Shown one piece after another: positions 1 through 6,202 of a DNA stretch of 27,946 bases. Positions within the stretch are counted from its first letter, which is position 1, and every line of letters starts with the position of its first letter. The notes under the pieces are model-generated. The model was given only the letters and a program-made list of their open reading frames with translations, searched no databases and was not told the origin of the DNA. Position numbers and translations under genes: made by a program. The DNA comes from Bacteroidales bacterium (GTDB lineage Bacteria; Bacteroidota; Bacteroidia; Bacteroidales; F082): contig JAFRRE010000036.1 in the NCBI GenBank assembly GCA_017428285.1, forward strand, positions 1 to 27,946, in the 5' to 3' direction.

Positions 1-313
1 GGATGGCTTTCACATCCTTATAACTATTCTTGAATCTCATATTGTCGAGGAATTGTGTCCCACAAGCCTCGGCTTCGCGCCTTGCCTCCTTGTATCGTCC
101 AACGCGGGAATACAAGATGGCTAACAGGTCGTGATAGGAATGTTCAAACTTCGAGCCGATAAAGGTGCTGTCCATATCGAGCAGTTTGATGATCGAGCGA
201 TAGCCGTAGCCATCTTCTTTAGCCACTTGGTAAGGATTGGGCTGTTCGTTTTGCGCCACGGCGCTTTGAAAAGTTAATGCTGACAACAGCAATAGAATGT
301 AAATCTTTTTCAT
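1..313 (-). CDS. Exported protein of unknown function, N-terminal part (cut by left edge)
   Basis: An open minus-strand frame starts with the ATG at 311-313 and runs off the left edge without a stop, giving about 104 residues. The first 21 residues are a clear signal peptide: MKK, then a leucine-rich stretch, ending AVAQ before NEQPNPYQ. No cysteine follows, so signal peptidase I cleavage and a periplasmic or secreted protein are expected. Later in the fragment the stretch YSRVGRYKEARREAEACG resembles a helical TPR-type unit, but a single such unit is weak evidence. I do not recognise the family. It is divergent from the ATPase gene at 500, and the gap between them carries AT-rich promoter-like sequence for both directions. 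Confidence 0.75.
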   Translation of the reverse strand, partial: MKKIYILLLLSALTFQSAVAQNEQPNPYQVAKEDGYGYRSIIKLLDMDSTFIGSKFEHSYHDLLAILYSRVGRYKEARREAEACGTQFLDNMRFKNSYKDVKAI

Positions 314-427
314 AGAGTGTGATTTTTGAGGATTTAACCATGTAAAATTGGGGTTAAATACTACAAAAATCATTCCATTGTTGCAAAAAAACAATCAGCA
401 ATAGATACGTTGAAACGAAAAACTTCC

Positions 428-435
428 TATTTTTG
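428..435 (+). promoter_or_regulatory. Putative Bacteroidetes -7 box for the AAA/DUF4143 ATPase gene
   Basis: TATTTTTG matches the Bacteroidetes -7 consensus TAnnTTTG exactly. It lies 72 bases before the ATG at 500. A TTG at 410-412 is too close (15 bp) for the usual 19-21 bp spacing, so the -33 element is not convincing. Confidence 0.45.
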
Positions 436-452
436 CAAAATCATTATTTCCT

Positions 453-503
453 ATGGAAAAGTGTAATCAAACAACACAAATCAATACGAAACGGTGTAAA
501 TGA
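453..503 (+). CDS. Possible 16-residue leader peptide overlapping the ATPase start
   Basis: An ATG at 453, about 18 bases after the predicted -7 box, opens a 16-codon frame (MEKCNQTTQINTKRCK) that ends at TGA 501-503. The stop overlaps the ATG of the ATPase gene as ATGA, the arrangement typical of translational coupling. It is in a different frame from the ATPase, so it is not an N-terminal extension. It is very short and could be chance. There is no homology I recognise. Confidence 0.2.
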   Translation: MEKCNQTTQINTKRCK

Positions 504-1822
504 TGCAAATTAGAAGAGACATTGAAGCCTTGTTTTTGGCATGGAAGCAATCGGAAGACAAGAAGCCCATTTTGTTGCAGGGATCGAGACAAATTGGCAA
601 GACTTGGGTTATGGAGAAGTTCGGGAAAGACCATTACGACTATTGTGCGAAGTTCGACTTCGACCGTCATCCCGAATACAAAGACGCCTTTATGAAGTCC
701 AAAGAGCCTGAACGTGTGCTGAAAGAGTTGGCCATTTACAGCAACGTACCTTTGCTCCCCGAAAAGACGCTTATCATTTTCGATGAAATCCAGGAATGTG
801 AGGAAGCGTTGAATAGTTTGAAGTATTTCTATGAGGATGCGCCACAATACCACATTATGGCGGCAGGCTCATTGCTTGGGGTGGCTGTCAAAAAACGAAG
901 AATGTCGGTGCCTGTGGGGAAGGTGAGGTTGGTAAGAATGTACCCCATTTCGTTCCGTGAGTTCCTCCAATCTTCTGACCCAAAGACGTTTGAGTATGTT
1001 GAAGAAATCCAAACGGCCGAACATATTCCTACTATGGTGCTCAACAAACTGCTGCTTGAGTATAAGCGGTATATGGTTAGCGGTGGTATGCCCGAAGCGG
1101 TGGTGGCTATGCTCGAAAACAAGGGAATGGCCGCCGTCGATGAGGCTTTGCAGGACATTTTGGACTTGTACGAATTGGATTTTGCCAAATATGCCGACCC
1201 GATGGAGATACCGCGAATCCGTTCCATTTGGCATTCGCTGCCTGCCCAGTTGTCGAAGGAAAACCGCAAGTTCATTTACAAGGTAATACGCACGGGCGCA
1301 CGATCGAAGGATTACGAGGATGCTTTGCTTTGGCTGAATGATGCTGGAATGATAACGCAGGTTTTCAATGTTTCAAAGCCGAGCATTCCATTGAGCGGCT
1401 ATGCTGAGCGCGATGCTTTCAAAGTATATGCCTGCGATTGCGGTTTGTTGCGTCGTATGGCTCGTGTGGTTCCCGAGGTCATTGCAAACGGCAATGCGGG
1501 CTTTACTGAGTTTAAGGGGGCATTGGCTGAAAATGCGGTGCTTCAGTCGCTGATGGTGCAAGCCGATGCAGAAGTGCCTTATTATTGGACTTCGGGCAAT
1601 ACGGCAGAAGTTGAGTTTGTCATCCAGCACGGGGCGGAAATCGTTCCGATTGAGGTCAAGGCAGAGGAAAACGTGGGCGGCAAGAGCCTGACGGTTTACA
1701 ACGAGAAATACCATCCGAAATACCGTGTCAGGTTCTCGTCCAACAACCTCCAACAGAACGGGAATATGCTCAGCATTCCGTCACCGATGGCTTGCTGGAT
1801 AAATAGGTTTCTTCGTGATTAA
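500..1822 (+). CDS. AAA ATPase with C-terminal DUF4143 domain
   Basis: This 440-residue protein has the two-domain layout of the AAA_14/DUF4143 family. The Walker A motif GSRQIGKT is at residues 28-35 and the Walker B LIIFDE at 91-96. A sensor-like stretch (HIMAAGSLLG) follows the ATPase core. The C-terminal half is DUF4143-like and ends in an EVEF...IEVK motif (residues 370-387), which resembles the D/E-xK core of PD-(D/E)xK nuclease folds and is typical of this family. Proteins of this family are common and multi-copy in Bacteroidales. Their cellular role is not established, so nucleic-acid binding or cleavage is only inference. Two ATGs are adjacent (500 and 503); the first is used here. 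The gene stands alone, and its last four bases overlap the convergent gene at 1819-3081. Confidence 0.88.
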   Translation: MMQIRRDIEALFLAWKQSEDKKPILLQGSRQIGKTWVMEKFGKDHYDYCAKFDFDRHPEYKDAFMKSKEPERVLKELAIYSNVPLLPEKTLIIFDEIQECEEALNSLKYFYEDAPQYHIMAAGSLLGVAVKKRRMSVPVGKVRLVRMYPISFREFLQSSDPKTFEYVEEIQTAEHIPTMVLNKLLLEYKRYMVSGGMPEAVVAMLENKGMAAVDEALQDILDLYELDFAKYADPMEIPRIRSIWHSLPAQLSKENRKFIYKVIRTGARSKDYEDALLWLNDAGMITQVFNVSKPSIPLSGYAERDAFKVYACDCGLLRRMARVVPEVIANGNAGFTEFKGALAENAVLQSLMVQADAEVPYYWTSGNTAEVEFVIQHGAEIVPIEVKAEENVGGKSLTVYNEKYHPKYRVRFSSNNLQQNGNMLSIPSPMACWINRFLRD

Positions 1823-3081
1823 TCCACCCTCACCTGATACAAAGCCTTCCGCTTGTTAATCCCCGTCGGGTAGATGAAATACAAAACGCCGTCGTGAATC
1901 CTCATATTCTGAGCGAAGGGATAGCCGCTGAGGTCCATCACGGTGGTGGCCGTTCCGGTTTTCAGGTCGATGCGCTTCAGGGTATAGATGCCATCGTTAA
2001 TGAAGAAGGTGTAGAATTCCTTCCTTGCTGCGTCATACAACATTTTTTGTTTCCAGCGGCGGTCGAGTTCCATCTTGCCGTTCCATTTGCGGTATTCGTG
2101 GAAGGTGAGGGGATAGCGCTCCAATTCATTGCCGACGGCGTCGAAAACAATGGTCTCGTGGTCGGTGTAGGCAAAGAGATAGAACTTGTTGTCGATGGCG
2201 TATAAAGGGTTGTAAATGCGAGTAGTAGCCCAAAAGTCGATGCCTGTTTTTGTGCGGATCATCAATGAAATGTCGTCACGACCCTCCTCGTCTACGATGT
2301 AATGCAGCAGGTAAGGCTCCTTGTCGCTGCCGAGGATGTTGCAGTAATATCCCATTTCTTTGTTAAAGTAAAAGTAACGCCCTGTGATAAAGACGCTGTC
2401 GGAAGCCGCCACAATGGTGGAGAACTTGTCGTAAAAGATCTTACGCGACATGGAGTGGTAGAAGTTCATCAGTATTTTCTTTCCGTTGTCCAGTTCCATG
2501 AATCCAACTTGGCTGGCTTGATAGTCGTTGATGGCATAGATGTCGCCGAAAGCATCCTTGGTGAGATACTTGTAGCGCGATGATATTTTCATTTCGTGGA
2601 GCGTGTCCATGTCGAAGGAAAGATGGAGCAATGCTGAGTTTCGGCGGCGGTAGGCAATCAAATATATGCCATCCTCACGGAGGGTGTAGTCGATGACGGT
2701 CATCACCGGGTTGTCAAAGGCAATATGAGGCGCGTTGGCCGTCACTTCCACTTCAAGCAACTCATGGCTTTTGGTTTTCATCTTGACCGTGAGGTTCTTG
2801 CCGTTGATGTCTTTGTCTTTTATGGTGTAATAGGTCGGCTCAAACACCATATGGGCAAAACGGAGTTTTTCGCCTGCTTTGGCATAGCCGTAGGTGAAGC
2901 GCCCTTGCTCATCGGTGACCGAAACGAGCAGCGAGTCGTGTGCATAGACACTCACGTTTTCAATGGCTTTGCCGTTCTCGTCCTTGCAGTAGCCCTGCAC
3001 GATTTGGCGTTCTTGAGCTGTGGCAAGAGAAAAGAAACCCAACGCGAAATACAATAAGAATAGTAGAGCTGTCTTTTTCAT
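1819..3081 (-). CDS. Exported protein with N-terminal CarboxypepD_reg-like domain, possible beta-propeller
   Basis: The protein has 420 residues. Residues 1-22 form a signal peptide (MKKTALLFLLYFALGFFSLATAQ). Residues about 25-105 look like a carboxypeptidase-D regulatory-like beta-sandwich (VQGYCKDENGKAIENVSVYA, then SVTDEQGRFTY), a module common at the N-terminus of Bacteroidetes exported proteins. The remainder contains repeated short strands of the type 'xLYAIDNKFYLFAY' and 'FGDIYAIND', suggesting a six-bladed propeller such as those found in many Bacteroides exported proteins; the fold is inferred, not proven. There is no YPNP-type T9SS domain and no lipobox, so it is probably periplasmic. 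The stop overlaps the convergent ATPase gene by four bases. The function is unknown. Confidence 0.8.
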   Translation of the reverse strand: MKKTALLFLLYFALGFFSLATAQERQIVQGYCKDENGKAIENVSVYAHDSLLVSVTDEQGRFTYGYAKAGEKLRFAHMVFEPTYYTIKDKDINGKNLTVKMKTKSHELLEVEVTANAPHIAFDNPVMTVIDYTLREDGIYLIAYRRRNSALLHLSFDMDTLHEMKISSRYKYLTKDAFGDIYAINDYQASQVGFMELDNGKKILMNFYHSMSRKIFYDKFSTIVAASDSVFITGRYFYFNKEMGYYCNILGSDKEPYLLHYIVDEEGRDDISLMIRTKTGIDFWATTRIYNPLYAIDNKFYLFAYTDHETIVFDAVGNELERYPLTFHEYRKWNGKMELDRRWKQKMLYDAARKEFYTFFINDGIYTLKRIDLKTGTATTVMDLSGYPFAQNMRIHDGVLYFIYPTGINKRKALYQVRVD

Positions 3082-3125
3082 GGTTCGTGAGTGTTTAGAG
3101 TTATTATTCGTCGGATTTGATGGGA

Positions 3126-3133
3126 CAAATATA
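3126..3133 (-). promoter_or_regulatory. Putative -7 box for the exported gene at 1819-3081
   Basis: CAAATATA on the plus strand reads TATATTTG on the minus strand, an exact TAnnTTTG match 45 bases upstream of the ATG at 3081. A CAAA at 3149-3152 would be the -33 TTTG but with only 15 bp spacing, so that part is weak. Confidence 0.45.
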
Positions 3134-3288
3134 TGATATTTTTTAATTCAAATGCATATTTTTATACTTTAGTTTAATTTTTTTCTTTTTTAATAGTAAA
3201 AGCAACTAAAAAGAAATTGAGGATTCGCTGACATAATATTAATGAAAAATTCGTGTTCAATTAATGGCAATTATATGTTTAAATACTT

Positions 3289-3296
3289 TATTTTTG
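3289..3296 (+). promoter_or_regulatory. Putative -7 box for the acyltransferase gene
   Basis: TATTTTTG is an exact TAnnTTTG match 14 bases upstream of the ATG at 3310, which implies a very short leader. The expected -33 region has no clear TTG or TTTG. The rest of the 228-base gap from 3082 is AT-rich and shows no further gene. Confidence 0.4.
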
Positions 3297-3309
3297 CCCC
3301 ATCAAACCG

Positions 3310-3978
3310 ATGCCCATGACCGCTTTCGATTTCTTCAATATCCTTTGTTCGATTCCGAAGACGCTACGCTTCAACCTGCATTATTTTCCACTGAAAACGG
3401 CCTTGAAGTTGCCTGTCGTGGTGTCGCATCGCACCTATCTGCGCGAACTGCACGGCAAGGTGGAACTTCCCGAAAAGGTGGAAAGGGCAATGGTGAAAAT
3501 CGGCTTCGGCGATGTGGGCCATTACGACCGCAAACGCTCACGCGGCATCTGGCAGGTGAAAGGCACGGTCAGCTTTGGCGGCAAGGCCAGCATTGGGCAT
3601 GGTTCGAAGATTTCGGTGCGCGGAAACCTGTTTTTTGGCGATGGCTTCAATATGACTGCAGAAAGTACCATCGTCTGTGCCAAGGAAATCCGTTTTGGTA
3701 ATGACTGTCTGCTGAGTTGGGACATCCTCGTGATGGACACCGATGAGCATCCCTTGTATAATAAGGATAATGAACGCATCAATCCCGACAAGCCCATCCT
3801 TGTGGGCGACCATGTGTGGATTGGCTGCAAATGTGTGTTGCTGAAAGGTGCCGTGGTGCCCGACAACACGGTCGTGGCGGCAGGCACACTGCTGACCTCA
3901 TCTTTCAGTGGCGAGCATCAAGTCATTGGCGGCAACCCGCCAACAGTCCTCAAGCACGACATCCGCTGGGAACATTGA
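3310..3978 (+). CDS. Left-handed beta-helix (hexapeptide repeat) acyltransferase
   Basis: The protein has 222 residues. From about residue 83 it shows the turn pattern of hexapeptide repeats: VSFGGKASIGHGSKISV, ITRFGND-like turns, then ILVGDHVWIGCKCVLLKGAVV and PDNTVVAAGTLLT. The segment MDTDEHPLYN (His147) is in the position of the catalytic histidine of xenobiotic and sugar O-acetyltransferases of this fold. It ends IGGNPPTVLKHDIRW, like the 'xGNPAkxIk' C-termini of the family. The donor is probably acetyl-CoA; the acceptor, perhaps a cell-surface sugar, cannot be read from the sequence. There is no glycan cluster next to it, and it is convergent with adk. ATGs at 3310 and 3316 are both possible; the first is given. 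Confidence 0.85.
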   Translation: MPMTAFDFFNILCSIPKTLRFNLHYFPLKTALKLPVVVSHRTYLRELHGKVELPEKVERAMVKIGFGDVGHYDRKRSRGIWQVKGTVSFGGKASIGHGSKISVRGNLFFGDGFNMTAESTIVCAKEIRFGNDCLLSWDILVMDTDEHPLYNKDNERINPDKPILVGDHVWIGCKCVLLKGAVVPDNTVVAAGTLLTSSFSGEHQVIGGNPPTVLKHDIRWEH

Positions 3979-3988
3979 TTTTTTTCTC

Positions 3989-4114
3989 ACAAAACCCACA
4001 AAACAATCAAAACTTTATTAGGGTTGGGAAAGCGGCCAACTGGCCCGCTTTCCGGGCGGCGACTCGGTTGTGCGCCGCCCACCTCCTCAAAAGAAACGGT
4101 TTTGTGGGTTTTGT
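3989..4114. repeat. Nested inverted repeats between convergent acyltransferase and adk genes
   Basis: A perfect 16-bp inverted repeat (ACAAAACCCACAAAAC at 3989-4004, its complement at 4099-4114) encloses two GC-rich hairpins. The first pairs GGAAAGCG (4027-4034) with CGCTTTCC (4046-4053), extended by GCCA/TGGC across a 2-base loop with one bulged C. The second pairs GGGCGGCG (4054-4061) with CGCCGCCC (4073-4080) around an 11-base loop. Lying between two convergent stop codons it could end transcription from both sides. The GC-rich core within AT-rich arms also looks like a small inserted element. Confidence 0.7.
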
Positions 4115-4131
4115 AGGTTTTGTGATATTAA

Positions 4132-4701
4132 TTACAAAGCGTCAATGACGGTGCAGAGGTTCTCGAAGATTTGCGGGATCTCGCCCACGCCATTCACGGC
4201 ATGCAGGTTGTCCTTGCCTTGGTAGAAGTCGAGCACAGGGCGCGTCTTGGCCTCGTATTCCACAAAGCGGTGCTTGATGGAGTCGAGGTTGTCGTCGGCG
4301 CGACCGCTGACCTTGCCGCGTTCGAGCATGCGCTCGATGAGCAACTCCTCAGGCACTTCTAGGCTCAATACGCCTGTCAGCGACATTCCAAATTTCTCCA
4401 TCAGTTCTTCCAAGATCTCGGCTTGGCGCACAGTGCGCGGATAGCCGTCGAAGAGGAAACCGGCCGAGTCCATGTTCTCGGAGAGCTTCTTTTCGATGAT
4501 CTTGGCCACGATCTCATCGGAAACGAGGTTGCCCTGGCTGATGATTTCCTTTACTTGAAGACCTAATTCACTCTCGGCGGCGATTTCCTCGCGTAGGATT
4601 TCACCGGTGGAGATGTAGGTCAGGTTATATTTCTCGCGCAGGAACTGCGATTGTGTTCCCTTGCCTGCCCCTGGAGGGCCAAAGAGTACGATGTTTAGCA
4701 T
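4132..4701 (-). CDS. adk: Adenylate kinase
   Basis: Catalyses ATP + AMP to 2 ADP in the cytoplasm and balances the adenine nucleotide pool. The 189-residue protein starts MLNIVLFGPPGAGKGTQ, with the P-loop GPPGAGKGT at residues 8-16. The AMP-binding STGEILREE (31-39) and the DGYPRT motif (85-90) follow. The LID is short (GRADDNLDSIKHRF, about 133-146) and lacks the four zinc-binding cysteines of long-LID forms, which fits the short bacterial type. hpt lies 145 bases upstream on the same strand. An hpt-adk neighbourhood is familiar in Bacteroidales and makes sense for purine salvage, so the two may share a transcript interrupted by a palindrome at 4746-4822. Confidence 0.97.
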   Translation of the reverse strand: MLNIVLFGPPGAGKGTQSQFLREKYNLTYISTGEILREEIAAESELGLQVKEIISQGNLVSDEIVAKIIEKKLSENMDSAGFLFDGYPRTVRQAEILEELMEKFGMSLTGVLSLEVPEELLIERMLERGKVSGRADDNLDSIKHRFVEYEAKTRPVLDFYQGKDNLHAVNGVGEIPQIFENLCTVIDAL

Positions 4702-4708
4702 GATATGT

Positions 4709-4741
4709 GTTGTTGAATTGTTGATTGTTGAATTGTTTAAT
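4709..4741. repeat. Short direct repeat TTGTTGAATTG upstream of adk
   Basis: TTGTTGAATTG occurs at about 4710-4720 and again 15 bases later, followed by a degenerate third unit. It forms a low-complexity AT-rich leader directly before the adk start codon. It is probably a simple-sequence tract; no regulatory role can be read from it. Confidence 0.45.
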
Positions 4742-4745
4742 TGAA

Positions 4746-4822
4746 GGCTGTTAGCTTTTAGCCATAAGTTGTTAGCTTGCTATGCTGGTTGGCTAATGGC
4801 TAACAGCTAATAGCTAACAGCC
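4746..4822. repeat. Palindromic repeat in the hpt-adk intergenic region
   Basis: GGCTGTTAGCTTTTAGC (4746-4762) pairs with GCTAATAGCTAACAGCC (4806-4822): 17 bp with one mismatch and a 43-base spacer. The spacer and right arm also iterate the unit GCTAAYRGCTAACAGC. In an hpt-adk transcript it would form a stem-loop between the two genes, which could reduce or protect one part of the message. Confidence 0.65.
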
Positions 4823-4846
4823 AAATAACTCGTAACTCCACACTCT

Positions 4847-5383
4847 TCACTCAATAATTTTATAAATATCCGGCAGATTTCTCCCCTGTTGGTCGTAATC
4901 CAATCCATAGCCCACGATGAACTCGTTGCCGATGTCCATGCCTTTATAGTCGATGGGGTAGGTGTATTGGAAGTTATTCGGCTTGAAGAACAGCGTGGCG
5001 ATGCGCACGTCGGCAGCTTTCAAGTCGCGGAGTTTCTGGGTGGTGTAGCGCAAAGTGTGGCCCGTGTCGACGATGTCTTCCACGATGACCACATGGCGGC
5101 CGTTCAAGGGGTGGTCCAGACCAATGAGCTCACGGACTACATTGGTGGTCTCCGTTCCAGCATACGATGACAGCTTGACAAAGCTGATCTCACACGGGAT
5201 GGTCAGCCGCTTGAAAAGCTCGGAGGCGAACATGAAGGCGCCGTTGAGCACTACAAGAAACAACGGATTCATACCTTCCAAGTCATGATTGATTTGGTCG
5301 GCCACGTTTTGGATGTTGGCTTCAATTTTTGCTTGGGGGATGTAAAGCCCAAATTCCTTGTCTAAAACTTTTACTGTTTTCAT
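4847..5383 (-). CDS. hpt: Hypoxanthine phosphoribosyltransferase
   Basis: Salvages hypoxanthine (and usually guanine) with PRPP to give IMP or GMP in the cytoplasm. Starting at the ATG at 5381-5383 the protein has 178 residues, the normal size. The PRPP-binding loop VEDIVDTGHTL is at residues 101-111. SSYAGTETT follows the flexible-loop position, and VGYGLDYDQQGRNLPDI near the C-terminus is the purine-binding and closing segment typical of bacterial Hpt. The same frame is open up to 5461, but that extension would cover the predicted -7 box and has no homology, so I reject it. The gene is divergent from purE and upstream of adk. Confidence 0.95.
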   Translation of the reverse strand: MKTVKVLDKEFGLYIPQAKIEANIQNVADQINHDLEGMNPLFLVVLNGAFMFASELFKRLTIPCEISFVKLSSYAGTETTNVVRELIGLDHPLNGRHVVIVEDIVDTGHTLRYTTQKLRDLKAADVRIATLFFKPNNFQYTYPIDYKGMDIGNEFIVGYGLDYDQQGRNLPDIYKIIE

Positions 5384-5427
5384 TTTCAAAGGATTGATGT
5401 TTTCTTGCCTGTATGGTAAAGGCGACA

Positions 5428-5435
5428 CAAATATA
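5428..5435 (-). promoter_or_regulatory. Putative -7 box for hpt
   Basis: CAAATATA on the plus strand gives TATATTTG on the minus strand, an exact TAnnTTTG match 45 bases upstream of the hpt ATG at 5383. This supports the shorter start. No clear -33 element was found. Confidence 0.45.
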
Positions 5436-5475
5436 CAAATTGAAGTCATTGGTTCGACCATACATGAAAAAAAAC

Positions 5476-5483
5476 TATTTTTG
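5476..5483 (+). promoter_or_regulatory. Putative -7 box for purE
   Basis: TATTTTTG matches TAnnTTTG and lies about 97 bases before the purE ATG. The REP-like palindrome at 5497-5562 would then be inside the purE mRNA leader. A TTG at 5449-5451 is 24 bp away, longer than usual. Confidence 0.4.
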
Positions 5484-5496
5484 CGTCATAAACCTA

Positions 5497-5562
5497 GGCC
5501 CTTGAGCTTGTCGAAAGGCCGGTCGAAAGATTGACGGTGCTTCGACAGGCTCAGCAACCTGC
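5497..5562. repeat. REP-like palindrome (TGAGC-N-TGTCGAA family), copy 1, in the purE leader
   Basis: TGAGCTTGTCGAA (5503-5515) pairs with TTCGACAGGCTCA (5541-5553) with a single G-T wobble and a 25-base spacer. The left arm sits in GGCCCTTGAGCTTGTCGA..., almost identical to the copy at 14651-14718 inside kdtA. The right arm reads on the minus strand as GGTTGCTGAGC-CTGTCGAAGC, close to the inner unit of the third copy at 15457-15508. It ends about 17 bases before the purE start codon. Confidence 0.8.
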
Positions 5563-5579
5563 TTTAACTGACAACTGAT

Positions 5580-6086
5580 ATGACTCCAATCGTAAGCATC
5601 ATCATGGGAAGCACCTCCGACCTTCCCGTTCTCGAAAAAGCCGCACAGTTCTTCGATGAGATGGAAATCCCGTTCGAGATGAACGCCCTCAGCGCACACC
5701 GTACGCCACAAGAGGTTGAAACCTTTGCCCGCGAAGCCCAAGGCCGCGGCATCAAAGTGATCATCGCTGCCGCTGGCATGGCAGCAGCTTTACCTGGTGT
5801 GATTGCCGCTAACACCACACTGCCCGTCATTGGCGTGCCCGTCAAGGGTATGCTCGACGGCCTCGACGCCATGCTGTCCATCATTCAGATGCCTCCTGGC
5901 ATTCCTGTGGCCACTGTGGGCGTGAATGGTGCCCTCAATGCCGCTATTCTCGCAGCCGAGATGCTGGCTTTAGGCGACCCACAAATCGCTGCCAAAGTGG
6001 CGAATTATAAGGAAAATCTGAAGAACAAGATCACCAAGGCTAATGCCGAACTGAAAGAGGTGCATTACAAGTTCAAGACAAACTGA
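5580..6086 (+). CDS. purE: N5-carboxyaminoimidazole ribonucleotide mutase (PurE class I)
   Basis: Converts N5-CAIR to CAIR in de novo purine synthesis; its partner PurK is not in this window. The 168-residue protein is full length. It has the phosphate-binding IMGSTSDLP at residues 8-16, the catalytic histidine in SAHRTP (His40), the AAAGMAAALPGVIA segment (63-76, the GxAHLPG-like loop) and the LDAMLSIIQMPPGIPVATV stretch (about 95-113) that builds the active site. The loop reads GMAAALPG, so the second histidine-containing motif typical of class II enzymes is absent, which fits class I. It is divergent from hpt, so salvage and synthesis genes share one upstream region, with a REP-like palindrome between the promoter and the start codon. 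Confidence 0.96.
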   Translation: MTPIVSIIMGSTSDLPVLEKAAQFFDEMEIPFEMNALSAHRTPQEVETFAREAQGRGIKVIIAAAGMAAALPGVIAANTTLPVIGVPVKGMLDGLDAMLSIIQMPPGIPVATVGVNGALNAAILAAEMLALGDPQIAAKVANYKENLKNKITKANAELKEVHYKFKTN

Positions 6087-6132
6087 TTTGGTTTTTTTTG
6101 GAAACAAATCTTTCGTAAATCTGAAATAAATA

Positions 6133-6160
6133 GTAGAGACGGTGCACGCACCGTCTCTAC
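6133..6160. terminator. Perfect 13-bp palindrome between convergent purE and the 6203-7711 gene
   Basis: GTAGAGACGGTGC (6133-6145) is followed after AC by its exact complement GCACCGTCTCTAC (6148-6160). It lies 47 bases after the purE stop and 43 bases before the stop of the convergent gene, so it is well placed as a bidirectional terminator. It lacks a strong T tract on either side. The GTAGAGACG...CGTCTCTAC form is a repeat seen in many bacterial genomes as dispersed copies. Confidence 0.7.
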
Positions 6161-6202
6161 AAATCAACTAAAACCAAATCATTATGAAAAAAAGCACTTA
6201 CT

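Noticed and set aside
3264..3701. A 145-codon plus-strand frame overlapping the acyltransferase
   Set aside because: It is a different frame of the same strand. The hexapeptide repeats are in the 3310-3978 frame only.
3989..4122. CRISPR-like repeat (CACAAAACCCACAAAAC)
   Set aside because: There are only two copies and they are inverted, not direct. No spacers or cas genes are present.
5384..5461. N-terminal extension of hpt to an upstream ATG
   Set aside because: It would add 26 residues unlike any Hpt N-terminus and would cover the predicted -7 box at 5428-5435. The 178-residue form is the normal family length.
5475..5741. A minus-strand frame across the purE leader
   Set aside because: It is antisense to purE and passes through the REP-like repeat; it owes its openness to the repeat's stop-free reading frame.
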